64,000 nt of DNA from Aureivirga marina (GCF_015767265.1 NZ_JADPIB010000001.1:558001-622000), one strand, 5' to 3'. Shown: positions 1-9,315, counted from the first letter of the stretch. The notes: generated by a model not told the origin, from the letters alone. Program-made: numbers and translations.

Positions 1-90
1 AACAAACGAAGATTTTTTGCTTTGTTTTTATGTATTTTAACTTTAATCATCTTTATTACGCCAATTGGTTTTTTAATTTTAATTACATAA
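1..90 (+). CDS. C-terminal end of a small membrane protein (partial)
   Basis: Frame 1 is open from the first base of the window to a TAA at 88-90, giving 29 residues. They begin with a basic cluster (NKRR) and continue as one strongly hydrophobic segment, the pattern of a last transmembrane helix. The start lies outside the window. The family cannot be told from so little sequence. It converges on the desaturase gene on the other strand. Confidence 0.5.
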   Translation, partial: NKRRFFALFLCILTLIIFITPIGFLILIT

Positions 91-93
91 AAA

Positions 94-115
94 AAGCAAT
101 GTTTTCACATTGCTT
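94..115 (-). terminator. Rho-independent terminator of the desaturase gene
   Basis: The arms AAGCAATG (94-101) and CATTGCTT (108-115) form a perfect 8-bp stem with a 6-base loop. On the minus strand a run of T follows. The stem overlaps the desaturase stop codon at 105-107. Confidence 0.7.
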
Positions 116-1226
116 CTTCCAATAATTCTTTTGGTGAAATGCCATTTTCTTTCAACATTTGATAATGACTTTTCAAAGCATATCCAAGTGTATATTTGCG
201 ATAAGGTAAATTGTATTTCTCTGATATTTCAACAAGTTTTTCTGTAATTTCTGGATAATATACATGATTTATTTTCGGAAAAAGATGATGGACTACATGA
301 AATTGAAAAGATCCCATCATAAATCTTGTAAATGGATTATCCATATCGACATCATTTGTTGTCAAAAGAGTATGAATAAACCATGTATTTGGCAATTTAT
401 TTTCTTCATCAACTTCAGGATAAATTGCTTCTGTATTTGGATGAGATGTCAATAAAATACTTAAAGCAAAAATACTTGCTGTAACCATATAAATTGCAAA
501 TCCAACAAAAGCTTGAGTCCAAGTTAAATCCAGAAAATATTTAGGAAAAATAATTGTATAGAAAATAAATAATCCTTTAAAAAAAATCAATCTAAAAAAT
601 TCAAATTTTGGAATTTTTCCCCATTTATGAATAATTTGATCTTTCGCAAAAAAGTCTCTAAAATCTCTGTAAACTAACCAATTTACAAGATAGATTGGAT
701 AAATTGGTAAAACATAAAGATGTTGATATTTATGATGCTTTTTATATGGAGCATGAGAAAAAACTCTAAATAAAGCATTTTGTTCCATATCTGTATCCCA
801 ATCTTTTACATTCGGAAAATTATGATGAAAATACAAATGACGAATTTTCCAGATATAACTATTTGCTCCCATCAAATCGAACAAATAAACATAATATTTA
901 TTTATCCATTTTGTTTTAAAAATTGTTCCATGCACAGCATCATGAATGATATTTAAAAAAACGAAAACTAAAGTAAATCCAAGTAAAAAATTAAAGAAAT
1001 AAAATAAGGAAATATTCATCCCAAAATATAAGATTGCTGCATAATTTAAAAAGAATAAAAAAGGGAAAAAGAAAGCCTTGAAATAAATCTCTTTCTGTCT
1101 TGTTTTCGACTTTTCATACACAATTTTGTATGCCTCTTTTCGTAATTCTTTAAACCATAATCTGTTTGTGTCCTTCGCAAACTTTGGTTTGTTTTTCTTA
1201 AAAATAGATTCATTATTTTCCATCAA
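105..1226 (-). CDS. Membrane fatty acid desaturase (acyl-CoA / acyl-lipid type)
   Basis: This is a 373-residue integral-membrane di-iron desaturase, expected to put a double bond into a fatty acyl chain at the inner membrane. Three histidine boxes are visible: HDAVHGT near residue 92, HLYFHHNF near 128, and QFHVVHH near 308. Hydrophobic pairs lie near residues 50-90 and 205-260. The order and spacing fit the linoleoyl-CoA / delta-6-like desaturase family. No cytochrome b5 domain is fused, so a separate electron donor is needed. The substrate position cannot be read from sequence. The gene stands alone, with its own terminator at 94-115. Confidence 0.9.
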   Translation of the reverse strand: MMENNESIFKKNKPKFAKDTNRLWFKELRKEAYKIVYEKSKTRQKEIYFKAFFFPFLFFLNYAAILYFGMNISLFYFFNFLLGFTLVFVFLNIIHDAVHGTIFKTKWINKYYVYLFDLMGANSYIWKIRHLYFHHNFPNVKDWDTDMEQNALFRVFSHAPYKKHHKYQHLYVLPIYPIYLVNWLVYRDFRDFFAKDQIIHKWGKIPKFEFFRLIFFKGLFIFYTIIFPKYFLDLTWTQAFVGFAIYMVTASIFALSILLTSHPNTEAIYPEVDEENKLPNTWFIHTLLTTNDVDMDNPFTRFMMGSFQFHVVHHLFPKINHVYYPEITEKLVEISEKYNLPYRKYTLGYALKSHYQMLKENGISPKELLEEAM

Positions 1227-1490
1227 AATTCCTATTTATAATATTTAGGTATTTCTTCAGGGGATTCAATGAAAACATTATAAACTTATTGGAATTAATC
1301 ACTCTTCTCTCTTTCTAATTTACGAAAGTTTTGTTAAAAAATAAACACCTTTAACATTGATAATCAATTATATAAATAAAACTTTTAGAAAGAAAAATTT
1401 AATAAAAAAAGCTAATTTTTAGATAAAAATGAAAATTAAAATCACTAAGGATTAATTTTTGAAAAGAATTTAGCTTAAAACTTAACTATT

Positions 1491-2177
1491 ATGAAATGCT
1501 TATTCAAAAAACTTAAAATGAGTGCTCTACTCATTCTTTTCCTATTATTATCCTCCTGTTTTAGTGATGATGACATGACCGATTTTACTCGAGTTGAAAA
1601 TGAATCTAATTCTAATATTTACTTTGATTTCAAACCAAGTACATTTAATAGAGAAGCAAATGGAGATGAATTTTTCAATATGAGTATTCCTTATACAACA
1701 AAAATGGATTTCCAATTGGAATCTTATGAATTAAATGAAGAATTGGATACCGTTGCCGCAACGTATCGAGTTTCAAATATTTTAAATCAGTATTTTGTTG
1801 GCTATCAAGATGGAAAAACACTTGATGGTGGAGAAATTTTTATCACTTTAGATAATTCTGATCCTTTAGATAAAAAGTTATTTATATCGGAAGCAAATGA
1901 ATTTAATGGAGAAAATCCTTATGATGAATCTTCTTATTGGACATCTTGGAGTTTTCCAGAAGAAGATCATAATTTCCAAAATGATTTCTTTTTTAAATTA
2001 ACTCCAGAAAGGTCAAGTTATAGTAATTTTGATTATGCGGAAACTCCTGAAGGTTTAGGAATTGGAATTTTAAATCTTCAGTTCGACTACCAACATTGGC
2101 GTAAAGATATTAGCGCTGCAACGGATGAATTGGTTTTTGAAGGTTCCATTTTGTTCGAATTACAATTTAATTTTTAA
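1491..2177 (+). CDS. Unknown lipoprotein, paralogue of the one at 36.6 kb
   Basis: The protein has 228 residues and starts with a lysine-rich n-region, a hydrophobic stretch and a lipobox (LLSSC), so it is probably a lipid-anchored envelope protein. I do not recognise a named domain. Its middle matches the lipoprotein encoded at 36628-37215: both have an ATYRV/ATYKV strand, a GGEIFITLDN/GGEILITLDN segment and a Pro-Tyr-Asp motif about 20-25 residues later (NPYDE here, YPYDD there), and both end in a short beta-rich tail. It is acidic after the lipobox (SDDDMTD), as is common for surface-exposed flavobacterial lipoproteins. No clear operon partner is present. Confidence 0.7.
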   Translation: MKCLFKKLKMSALLILFLLLSSCFSDDDMTDFTRVENESNSNIYFDFKPSTFNREANGDEFFNMSIPYTTKMDFQLESYELNEELDTVAATYRVSNILNQYFVGYQDGKTLDGGEIFITLDNSDPLDKKLFISEANEFNGENPYDESSYWTSWSFPEEDHNFQNDFFFKLTPERSSYSNFDYAETPEGLGIGILNLQFDYQHWRKDISAATDELVFEGSILFELQFNF

Positions 2178-2223
2178 TTTAAAATCATGAATCAAACTCT
2201 TATTGATAATATATTTTTAGAAA

Positions 2224-2298
2224 CATCTTTTGGAGAAATATGATCTCTAATATCTATTATACATCAAATTTCACAATTCAATATTTCTCCATAAGGTG
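2224..2298. terminator. Long hairpin between convergent genes, probable two-way terminator
   Basis: The arms 2224-2241 and 2281-2298 pair over 18 positions with one mismatch and one G-U pair, around a 39-base loop. The core GGAGAAATAT / ATATTTCTCC is perfect. It sits between the lipoprotein gene (+) and the ABC exporter gene (-). T-rich sequence follows on the plus strand. Confidence 0.5.
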
Positions 2299-2313
2299 TT
2301 TTATATTTTAAAT

Positions 2314-4083
2314 CTAAGCAGATTTTTCGTTAGCAAATTGCATATCATAAAGTGTTTTATAATATCCTTCTGGATTTTTCAATAGTTCTTTATGACTTCC
2401 TTGTTCCACAATATTTCCTTTATCCATTACAATGATTTTTGAAGCTTTTTTAATTGTTGCTAGACGATGCGCAATCACTATAGAAGTCTGATTTTTTGTT
2501 ACTTTCTTTGTTACTTTTTGCAAAAGTTTCTCTGAATGTGAATCAATGGAAGAAGTTGCTTCATCCAAGATTAAAATACTTGGTTTACTTAAATAAGCTC
2601 TCAAAAATGCAATCAATTGTCTTTGTCCAGCAGAAAGCATTACCCCTCTTTCTTTTACATTATAATGATAATTTTTTGGTAAAGACATAATAAAATCATG
2701 AATTCCAATTTCTTTTGCAGCTTCTTGAACTTCTTCTAAAGTAATATTTTTATTTCCTAAAACAATATTATTATAAATTGTATCTGAGAAAAGAAAAACG
2801 TCTTGTAAAACAACAGAAACCTGATTTCTTAGAGAATCCATCGTATATTCTGTAATATTAGTTCTGTCTACCTTAATTTTTCCAGAATCAATTTCGTAGA
2901 AACGATTTATCAAATTAATAATAGTAGATTTTCCTGCTCCAGTTGCACCAACAATTGCAATCGTTTCTCCTGCTTTTACATCAAAAGAAACACCTTTTAA
3001 CACTTCTTCACCTTGAATATAACTAAATCGAACATTTTCAAAAGCAATATCTCCTCTAAAATTCGGTGCAGTTTTCGTTCCAGAATCTGGCTGCGTTTCT
3101 TCCGTATCCATTACTTCAAAAATTCTATCTCCAGCTACCATTCCCATTTGAAGTGTATTAAATTTATCTGCAATTTGGCGTAAAGGACGGAATAACATTT
3201 GAGCCATCGTAATAAATCCTATAATTTCTCCTACTGTAATTGTACTATCTACAGCTGCTTTTAAACCTCCATACCAAACTAAAAGCCCAATAGCAATTGA
3301 AGTTAAAATTTCCGAAATTGGGAAGAAAATAGAATAGTACCAAACTGTTTTAATGTATGCTTTTTTATGTTTATTATTTATTTCATAAAACTTCTGGTAT
3401 TCAATTTTTTCACGATTAAAAAGCTGAACAATTTTCATTCCTGTAACTCTCTCTTGAACAAAAGAATTTAAGTTTGAAACTTGATTTCTAACTTCTTGAA
3501 AAGAAGATTTTATAGCAATTTGGAATAATTTAGTAGCATAAATTAAAATAGGTAAAACTAAAAAAGTAATCAAAGCTAATTTCCAATTTTGATATAACAT
3601 AATTACAGCTACAACAGCCATTTTAAGAATATCACTTACAATCATAAATAAACCTTGACTGAAAAAAGCAGCAATCGTTTCGATATCTGAAACAACTCTG
3701 GTTACTAATTTTCCAACAGCATTTTTATGGAAATATGAAGTTCGGAAATAGACTAAATGTTTAAATAATTTCGTACGAATATCTTTAATTACATTTTGTC
3801 CAAGCCAGTTTGCGATATAAATAAAAATCAATTGTAAAATCACCTCTCCTAAAAGAAAAAGAAGTAATAAAACTGTATAAAATAATAATCCTTCTAAGTC
3901 TTTTTTGGCAATATAATCATCAACTGAATCAATGATTAAAACAGATCTTGCACCTGCGAAAACAGATAACAAAATAGCTGAAATTCCAGAAATATAAAAT
4001 TGCCATTTATATTTCAAAGCATATTTCAATAAACGATTAAATATTTTTGCATCAAATGCTTTCCCTGTTACTTTACTACTCAT
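2314..4083 (-). CDS. MsbA-like ABC exporter, fused permease and ATPase
   Basis: This 589-residue half-transporter works as a homodimer in the inner membrane. The N-terminal part (about residues 20-320) is a six-helix type-1 exporter domain, followed by a nucleotide-binding domain. That domain has Walker A GATGAGKST near residue 380, signature MLSAGQRQ near 482, Walker B ILILDEATSS near 503, and the switch histidine in VIAHRLAT. It resembles MsbA and the lipid/multidrug exporters, but the substrate cannot be assigned. Its start overlaps the end of truA by 8 bp, so the two genes are translationally linked. It ends in a convergent hairpin. Confidence 0.9.
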   Translation of the reverse strand: MSSKVTGKAFDAKIFNRLLKYALKYKWQFYISGISAILLSVFAGARSVLIIDSVDDYIAKKDLEGLLFYTVLLLLFLLGEVILQLIFIYIANWLGQNVIKDIRTKLFKHLVYFRTSYFHKNAVGKLVTRVVSDIETIAAFFSQGLFMIVSDILKMAVVAVIMLYQNWKLALITFLVLPILIYATKLFQIAIKSSFQEVRNQVSNLNSFVQERVTGMKIVQLFNREKIEYQKFYEINNKHKKAYIKTVWYYSIFFPISEILTSIAIGLLVWYGGLKAAVDSTITVGEIIGFITMAQMLFRPLRQIADKFNTLQMGMVAGDRIFEVMDTEETQPDSGTKTAPNFRGDIAFENVRFSYIQGEEVLKGVSFDVKAGETIAIVGATGAGKSTIINLINRFYEIDSGKIKVDRTNITEYTMDSLRNQVSVVLQDVFLFSDTIYNNIVLGNKNITLEEVQEAAKEIGIHDFIMSLPKNYHYNVKERGVMLSAGQRQLIAFLRAYLSKPSILILDEATSSIDSHSEKLLQKVTKKVTKNQTSIVIAHRLATIKKASKIIVMDKGNIVEQGSHKELLKNPEGYYKTLYDMQFANEKSA

Positions 4084-4828
4084 TTTCTCTGATAGTTGCT
4101 GGATATTCCACTTTTGTTAAAAACAATCCTTTTGCTGGAACAGAAACTCCAGCTTTAGATCTATTTTCACTTAAAATAATTTTTTCTAAATCCTCTATTT
4201 TTTTCTTTCCTAAACCAATTTCTAATAAAGTTCCTACAATTGCACGAACCATATTTCTAAGAAAACGATCTGCACTTACATGAAAAGTTAAGTTTTTTTC
4301 GTTTAAAACCCATTTTGCTTCATAAATTTTACAATTATATGTTTTGACATCTGTTTTACTCTTTGAAAAACACTTAAAATTAATATGATTAAACAACACT
4401 TTTGCAGCTTTGTTCATATTTTCAATGTTAAGTTTTTGATGATGTAATTGTAAAGTTGTATCTAAACAAAATGGATCTCTTCCTAAGAAAATTCGATATT
4501 CATAACTTCTGCTTGTTGCATGAAATCTTGCATGTGCTTCTTCATTTACTAGAAAAATCTCGTAAATAGCCACTTCATCTGGAAGGACAGCATTTAATTT
4601 ATAAGCATAATCCGCTTTTGTTAAATCTTGATTTGTTTCAAAATGAGCAAACATTTGAGAAGCATGAACTCCAGTATCTGTTCGTCCTGCTCCTACAATT
4701 TGTATGTCTTCTCTTAAAATTTTGGATAAACCTTTTTCAATTACTTCTTGTACTGAAATAGCATCAGGTTGAATTTGCCAACCATGAAAATTTTTTCCGT
4801 TATACGCAAGTTCTATAAAATATCTCAA
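4076..4828 (-). CDS. truA: tRNA pseudouridine(38-40) synthase
   Basis: TruA converts uridines 38-40 of the tRNA anticodon arm to pseudouridine. The 250-residue length is normal. The catalytic aspartate lies in AGRTDTGVHA near residue 50, and the second family signature SADRFLRNMVRAIVGTLLE is present near residue 180. The start codon is TTG at 4826-4828. It lies about 26 bp from a TATCTTTG promoter box, and no in-frame ATG gives a full-length protein. It is the first gene of a two-gene operon with the ABC exporter. Confidence 0.95.
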   Translation of the reverse strand: MRYFIELAYNGKNFHGWQIQPDAISVQEVIEKGLSKILREDIQIVGAGRTDTGVHASQMFAHFETNQDLTKADYAYKLNAVLPDEVAIYEIFLVNEEAHARFHATSRSYEYRIFLGRDPFCLDTTLQLHHQKLNIENMNKAAKVLFNHINFKCFSKSKTDVKTYNCKIYEAKWVLNEKNLTFHVSADRFLRNMVRAIVGTLLEIGLGKKKIEDLEKIILSENRSKAGVSVPAKGLFLTKVEYPATIRENE

Positions 4829-4854
4829 AGGAATAAATTACTTTTGTGAAAGAG

Positions 4855-4862
4855 CAAAGATA
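4855..4862 (-). promoter_or_regulatory. Bacteroidetes -7 box upstream of truA
   Basis: On the minus strand the sequence reads TATCTTTG, an exact TAnnTTTG match, 26 bp before the TTG start of truA. No convincing TTG element is seen at -33. Confidence 0.6.
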
Positions 4863-4949
4863 AGAAATTCTTATCCGTTTTTACAGCTTGTAAACTTGCT
4901 GATTTTTCTAAATATTTTCTTAAAAAACTGATTTTCTAAATTAAATCAT

Positions 4950-5444
4950 ATGAAAAAAATTCTTTTACTTTCTGATACACATAGTCATATTGATGAAACA
5001 ATTTTAAAATATGTCAAGCAAGCTGACGAAGTTTGGCATGCAGGAGATATTGGTGATTTAAAAGTGACTGATACTATTAAAAAACTAAAACCACTTCGAG
5101 CAGTTTATGGAAATATTGATGGAACAGATGCTAGAAAAGAATTTCCATTAGATAATAGATTTACAGTTGAAAATGTAGATGTTTTAATAACACATATTGG
5201 AGGTTATCCAGAGAAATATAATCCAAGAATTAAAAAAATATTGACTAAAAATCCACCAAAAATTTTTATTTCTGGGCATTCTCATATTTTAAAAGTAATG
5301 TTTGACAAAAAATTAAATCTTTTACATTTAAACCCTGGAGCTGCTGGAAAATACGGATTTCATCAAGTAAGAACGATGTTAAGGTTTACCTTAGATAAAG
5401 GAAAAATCGAAAATTTGGAAATTGTAGAATTAGGTAAAAAATAA
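4950..5444 (+). CDS. YfcE/MJ0936-family metallophosphoesterase
   Basis: This is a 164-residue calcineurin-like phosphoesterase. The metal-binding motifs occur in the usual order: LSDTHSH near the N-terminus, HAGDIGD near residue 31, VYGNIDG near 54, ITHIGGYP near 81, and FISGHSHI near 110. These supply the Asp, His and Asn ligands of a two-metal centre. Family members hydrolyse phosphodiesters and no natural substrate is certain. The gene stands alone, and its stop codon nearly abuts the convergent histidine kinase gene (1 bp apart). Confidence 0.9.
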   Translation: MKKILLLSDTHSHIDETILKYVKQADEVWHAGDIGDLKVTDTIKKLKPLRAVYGNIDGTDARKEFPLDNRFTVENVDVLITHIGGYPEKYNPRIKKILTKNPPKIFISGHSHILKVMFDKKLNLLHLNPGAAGKYGFHQVRTMLRFTLDKGKIENLEIVELGKK

Positions 5445-5445
5445 C

Positions 5446-7146
5446 TTACATAAAGTTTGATACTTCTTGTTTTCTCACAATTGGAACAGAAATATAAACA
5501 ACCGTACCTGAATCTTTTTCAGAATTAATCGCCATAATTCCTTGCATTGCTTTAATTCTAAGATGAATCTGGCTTAATCCTAAACCTTCTTTATCTTTGA
5601 TGTCATCTTTTTCAAAACCTTTTCCATCATCAGAAATTTTAAATTCTAAATTTGAATCGACTTCTCTAACAGTTACTAAAGCGTGATTTGCATCACTGTG
5701 TTGTTTTATATTTTCTAATAATTCTTCAATTATATGATAAAGTTTAATTTCAAAACTTTGAGAATATCTTGCATTTATTGAAGAATCATAAGTAATTTCT
5801 AGATTTTTATTTGAATATTTTTCTGTTAAATCTTGAATTGCTTCATTCAATCCAAAATTGATTAATACAGCTGAAAATATATTATGAGAAAGGTTACTAA
5901 TTTTTTCAGAAGCTTCTTCAATAATTTCTTGTGTTTTTAAAATCTCTAGAGGAATTTCGTCTTTCATTTGAGATTTAGAAGCCATTAAATGAAGATTTGC
6001 AGAAGATAATAATGCGCTTACACTATCATGTAACGTCTGAGCTATAATTTTTCTTTCAGCTTCTTTTTTATCAATTGTCGTACTAGCTATTTGAACAACT
6101 TTTTGTTTTTCTAATTGTCCTTGTTTATTTCTTTGTTTTAATCTTTCTCTAGAATTTCTTAAAGCTTCATTTCTACTTTTTAATTTCCTATTATAAACTA
6201 TTCCCCAAAGTATTATGCAAATTACTATAACTCCAATTAATGATATTGCTGAAATATATTGTGCTTTTAATCTTTTATTTTTCTCTAATTCGATAAGTGA
6301 TTTATTTTTTTCAGCTTTATATTTATTTTCAATTTCAGAAATTTCTTGTGTTCTTATTTTTTGATCAGTACTTTCTTTTAATTCTAGATAAGCATTTTTG
6401 AAGTGAAACGCTTTTTCAAAATCTTTTTTAGCTGCGTAAGCATCGCTAATATTAAAATAAACTGTGTATTTTGTTTTAAGTGAGTGATGATCTAAATCTG
6501 GAAGGGAATCTAAAATTCTCAGGGATTTTTCGTAAGAACTTATTGCTTTATTAAATTGTTTATTAATGTGATAAAGTCCTCCTAAATTATTTAGGATTGT
6601 CATTTCTATTATAACATTTCCTAATTCATTTTGTAGTTTTCGAGCTTCTTCAAAAAAATTTGCAGCTTGATTAAAATTTCCTGAATAATATTCAATAGCT
6701 CCATAATTATTATAAGTCATTGCCCTGCCTTTTTTGGCATTTTTTGGAAAGATCTCTAGGGCTTTATTAAAATAAACTTTAGCAGAATCATATTCTTCTA
6801 ATCGAAAAAAATGTGAACCAATTCTAAATTTTAAATCTCCTCTTCTTAAATCTGTTTGTGCAAATTTTTCAGATTCTTTTAAATAATAAATAGTTTTTTT
6901 ATAAAGTTTATTTTCCGATAAAATAGTCACTATCGAATCATAAGTCTCATTAATTAGTTTAGTATCATTTATTTTGATACGCTTATGCAAATACACCAGC
7001 AAATTTTTTATTTTCTCTTGCTGTTGAATTTGAATAGAGTCTTTCTCTTGAAATTCTTCTGTAAAATCATTAAACTTTACTTCAGAAAAACAATAATAAT
7101 TAAAAGAACTAAATAATGTTATAATTATATAAGTAAATAATTTCAT
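5446..7146 (-). CDS. TPR sensor histidine kinase (HisKA_3 / NarX type)
   Basis: The 566-residue protein has an N-terminal hydrophobic signal, a periplasmic region of tetratricopeptide repeats (for example TYNNYGAIEYYSGNF and ILNNLGGLYHI), one transmembrane helix near residues 293-315, and a coiled linker. The cytoplasmic kinase follows. Its dimerisation helix carries the phospho-acceptor His in IAQTLHDSVS near residue 371, and the ATPase has the N box ELLENIKQHSDAN and the G boxes SDDGKGF and GLGLSQIHLR. The partner is most likely the response regulator immediately upstream. A strong terminator lies between the two genes, so the kinase may need its own promoter. Confidence 0.9.
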   Translation of the reverse strand: MKLFTYIIITLFSSFNYYCFSEVKFNDFTEEFQEKDSIQIQQQEKIKNLLVYLHKRIKINDTKLINETYDSIVTILSENKLYKKTIYYLKESEKFAQTDLRRGDLKFRIGSHFFRLEEYDSAKVYFNKALEIFPKNAKKGRAMTYNNYGAIEYYSGNFNQAANFFEEARKLQNELGNVIIEMTILNNLGGLYHINKQFNKAISSYEKSLRILDSLPDLDHHSLKTKYTVYFNISDAYAAKKDFEKAFHFKNAYLELKESTDQKIRTQEISEIENKYKAEKNKSLIELEKNKRLKAQYISAISLIGVIVICIILWGIVYNRKLKSRNEALRNSRERLKQRNKQGQLEKQKVVQIASTTIDKKEAERKIIAQTLHDSVSALLSSANLHLMASKSQMKDEIPLEILKTQEIIEEASEKISNLSHNIFSAVLINFGLNEAIQDLTEKYSNKNLEITYDSSINARYSQSFEIKLYHIIEELLENIKQHSDANHALVTVREVDSNLEFKISDDGKGFEKDDIKDKEGLGLSQIHLRIKAMQGIMAINSEKDSGTVVYISVPIVRKQEVSNFM

Positions 7147-7239
7147 TTTTTACCTTTCTTTACACTTATAATTTACTTCAAGAAAATTATTTGTGAGGTA
7201 TTCTAAAAACAAAATCATTTTTAATTAAAATACAAAAAC

Positions 7240-7280
7240 AAAGGAGAGGTCCAATAATGTTATAAGAATTCCTCTCCTTT
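7240..7280 (-). terminator. Terminator between response regulator and histidine kinase
   Basis: The arms AAAGGAGAGG (7240-7249) and CCTCTCCTTT (7271-7280) form a perfect 10-bp GC-containing stem with a 21-base loop. T-rich sequence follows on the minus strand. It lies 30 bp after the response regulator stop. Confidence 0.7.
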
Positions 7281-7309
7281 CCCCCAAATACTATCTTTAT
7301 ATTTTAATG

Positions 7310-7960
7310 TTAAATAATCCTATTTTTCATGGCATAAATTACCAGCCCTACTACATTTTTTACTCCCAACTTTTTCATTAATTTTTTTCTGTGTGTTTCA
7401 ACCGTATTAACACTGATAAATAATTTCTCAGCAATTTCTTTTGTACTAAGCTCATTACCTATCAATTTTAATACTTCTTTTTCTCTTTCAGTTAGTGGAC
7501 TAAAAAATGTACTCTCTGGATTATTTTCTTCCCCTGCTCCAGATAGAAAATCTACCATCTTCTTCTGGATGCTCTCGCTAAAATATTGTTTACCAGAATT
7601 AACTGATCTAATCGCCTCAACAATATGTTCTCCAGCACATTTTTTAGTCAAAAAACCTTTTGCTCCAATTTTTAATACTTCCCTAATAAGCTTCATTTCA
7701 TCATAGCTGGATAAAATGATTATATTAGGAATTACCCTTTTCTTTTGGAACGACTGCATAACCTCGATACCATTGACGTTTGGCATACTAATATCTAAAA
7801 CTAAAACATCTGCTGTATTTTCTTCAAACCATTCGATGGTCTGAGCTCCATCAAGAGAACATCCAACAATCTCGATATCCTCTTGAATCTTCAATACAGC
7901 GCTGATACCGTCAATTAATATCTTGTGGTCATCTGCAATGTGTACTTTTATCTTTTTCAT
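7310..7960 (-). CDS. NarL/LuxR-family response regulator
   Basis: The protein has 216 residues. The receiver domain comes first, with acidic pocket IADDHKIL, phospho-acceptor Asp near residue 55 in VLVLDISMPN, switch residues LSSYDE, and the conserved Lys in GFLTKK. The C-terminal LuxR helix-turn-helix begins with LTEREKEVLKLI and contains STKEIAEKLFIS and VNTVETHRKKLMKKL. It should act as a phosphorylation-controlled DNA-binding regulator partnered with the kinase at 5446-7146. A TAGTTTTG promoter box lies 14 bp before its ATG. Its targets are unknown. Confidence 0.93.
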   Translation of the reverse strand: MKKIKVHIADDHKILIDGISAVLKIQEDIEIVGCSLDGAQTIEWFEENTADVLVLDISMPNVNGIEVMQSFQKKRVIPNIIILSSYDEMKLIREVLKIGAKGFLTKKCAGEHIVEAIRSVNSGKQYFSESIQKKMVDFLSGAGEENNPESTFFSPLTEREKEVLKLIGNELSTKEIAEKLFISVNTVETHRKKLMKKLGVKNVVGLVIYAMKNRII

Positions 7961-7973
7961 CTTTTCCCGTTTA

Positions 7974-7981
7974 CAAAACTA
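7974..7981 (-). promoter_or_regulatory. -7 box of the response regulator gene
   Basis: The minus strand reads TAGTTTTG, a TAnnTTTG match, 13 bp upstream of the ATG at 7960. It implies a very short leader. Confidence 0.5.
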
Positions 7982-8285
7982 TAGTAATTCATAATTCGAC
8001 ACAATACACAAAAAATGTGTTTTTTCGACATCACCGTTTTCAGTTAGTCTAAATTTCTTGCTTGTTTTTAACTTAAAACAAACTTAAAAATTTATTTCTA
8101 GTTATTACAAAATCTATAGTTTTTTAATAAAAAAAATGAAAAACAAACCGAAGAAATAACATTTCATTTACCTTAAAACCAATACTTTACATTTAAATAT
8201 ATTGATTTAATTAATTTTAAATTAGAGTTTTAAAAAATCTTTAAAGAATAAATTTTTAACACCAAAATTCTTTCAAATGGAGCTA

Positions 8286-8317
8286 AAAATTTTGTAGAAA
8301 ATTTTGTAGAAAATTTT
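8286..8317 (+). repeat. Short tandem repeat, 12-bp unit, 2.7 copies
   Basis: The unit AAAATTTTGTAG occurs at 8286-8297 and 8298-8309, and its first 8 bases recur at 8310-8317. It is AT-rich and lies in a gene-free stretch. No function is suggested. Confidence 0.6.
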
Positions 8318-8387
8318 AAAAAAGTATTTTTTTGAACAAAAAAAACAGTGATAAAAAAACGTGATAGCAATTTTTGGGTATAAAAAA

Positions 8388-8445
8388 ACTACCCTGAAGA
8401 GCAAAGTTTTTTAGAAAAGATAAAGGATGCGCTCTTTAGGGTAGT
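8388..8445 (-). terminator. Strong terminator of the OmpA-type lipoprotein gene
   Basis: The arms ACTACCCTGAAGAGC (8388-8402) and GCTCTTTAGGGTAGT (8431-8445) pair over 15 bp with one G-U pair and a 28-base loop. A run of seven T follows on the minus strand. It starts 24 bp after the stop of the gene at 8470. Confidence 0.75.
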
Positions 8446-8469
8446 AAATTTTTTATGAAAAAATATGTT

Positions 8470-9315
8470 TTACTTTTTCTCTAATAATTCAAAGAATTGA
8501 TCGAATTTAGGTAAAATTACAATTTTAGTTCTTCTGTTTTTTGCTCTACCTTCAGAAGTATCATTTGAAGCAATTGGGTGATATTTACCTCTACCAGCCG
8601 CAATCATTCTTTCTGGATCAACTTTATACTTATCTTCTAAAATACGAACAACAGATGTCGCTCTTTTTACAGATAAATCCCAGTTATCCACTAATACACC
8701 TTGTTTTCCAGCATAAGAACGAGAATCTGCAAAACCTTCTACCATAATTTCAATATCAGGCTTGTTATTAACAACTTTTGCAACTTTCCCCAGAACTTCA
8801 ATACCTCTTTTATTTAAAGTATATCCTGCTGTACGGAATAAAAGTTTATCAGATAATGAAATAAAAACAGCTCCTCCTTCTACTTCAATTTGAATATCTT
8901 CGTCATTGACATTCGCTAATGCTCCTTTTAAATTAAGCACTAATTGAAGATTTAATGAATCTTTTCTTGCAACAGCATCCTGTAAATTTCTGATGTAAGA
9001 ATCTTGATTCTCAATTTTCTCTAATGAGCGTTTTACATTTTCTGCTTCTCTTTTAGATAATACAGAAAGTTCCGTTAAGCTGCTTAACATTTGAGTATTA
9101 TTCTTTTTCAAATAATCAACTCTTTCTGCCAATTCTTGATTCTCTTTACCTATTTTGTCTTTATCAATCAAACACTTTTCAAGGTTAGCTTTTGCATTCG
9201 TTAAATGCTCTTTATTCTGCTCGTTTTCTTGCTGCAAAGCATTATACTTTTTAGTTGAAACGCAAGACGTTAAAGCAATTGACGAAATTGCAGTTAGGAT
9301 AAGTAGTTTTCTCAT
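8470..9315 (-). CDS. OmpA-family lipoprotein with coiled-coil stalk
   Basis: The 281-residue protein has a lipoprotein signal ending in the lipobox ALTSC, a coiled coil of about 90 residues rich in Glu, Lys, Asn and Gln, and a C-terminal OmpA peptidoglycan-binding domain. In that domain VEGFADSR, WDLSVKRAT, GRGKYHPIA and GRAKNRRTKI supply the conserved Asp and Arg that bind diaminopimelate. It should tether the outer membrane to the wall. It is monocistronic: a TAAATTTG promoter box lies 22 bp upstream and a strong terminator follows. Confidence 0.92.
   Translation of the reverse strand: MRKLLILTAISSIALTSCVSTKKYNALQQENEQNKEHLTNAKANLEKCLIDKDKIGKENQELAERVDYLKKNNTQMLSSLTELSVLSKREAENVKRSLEKIENQDSYIRNLQDAVARKDSLNLQLVLNLKGALANVNDEDIQIEVEGGAVFISLSDKLLFRTAGYTLNKRGIEVLGKVAKVVNNKPDIEIMVEGFADSRSYAGKQGVLVDNWDLSVKRATSVVRILEDKYKVDPERMIAAGRGKYHPIASNDTSEGRAKNRRTKIVILPKFDQFFELLEKK

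Larger units (their letters stand above)
7961..8469. other. 509-bp intergenic region
   Basis: It holds the response regulator promoter at its left end, a 12-bp tandem repeat at 8286-8317, and the long terminator hairpin of the OmpA-type gene at 8388-8445. I find no open reading frame of interest and no RNA gene in the remaining AT-rich sequence. Confidence 0.6.

Noticed and set aside
8286-8317. Possible CRISPR-like repeat
   Set aside because: The units are 12 bp, directly abutting and without spacers; it is a simple tandem repeat.
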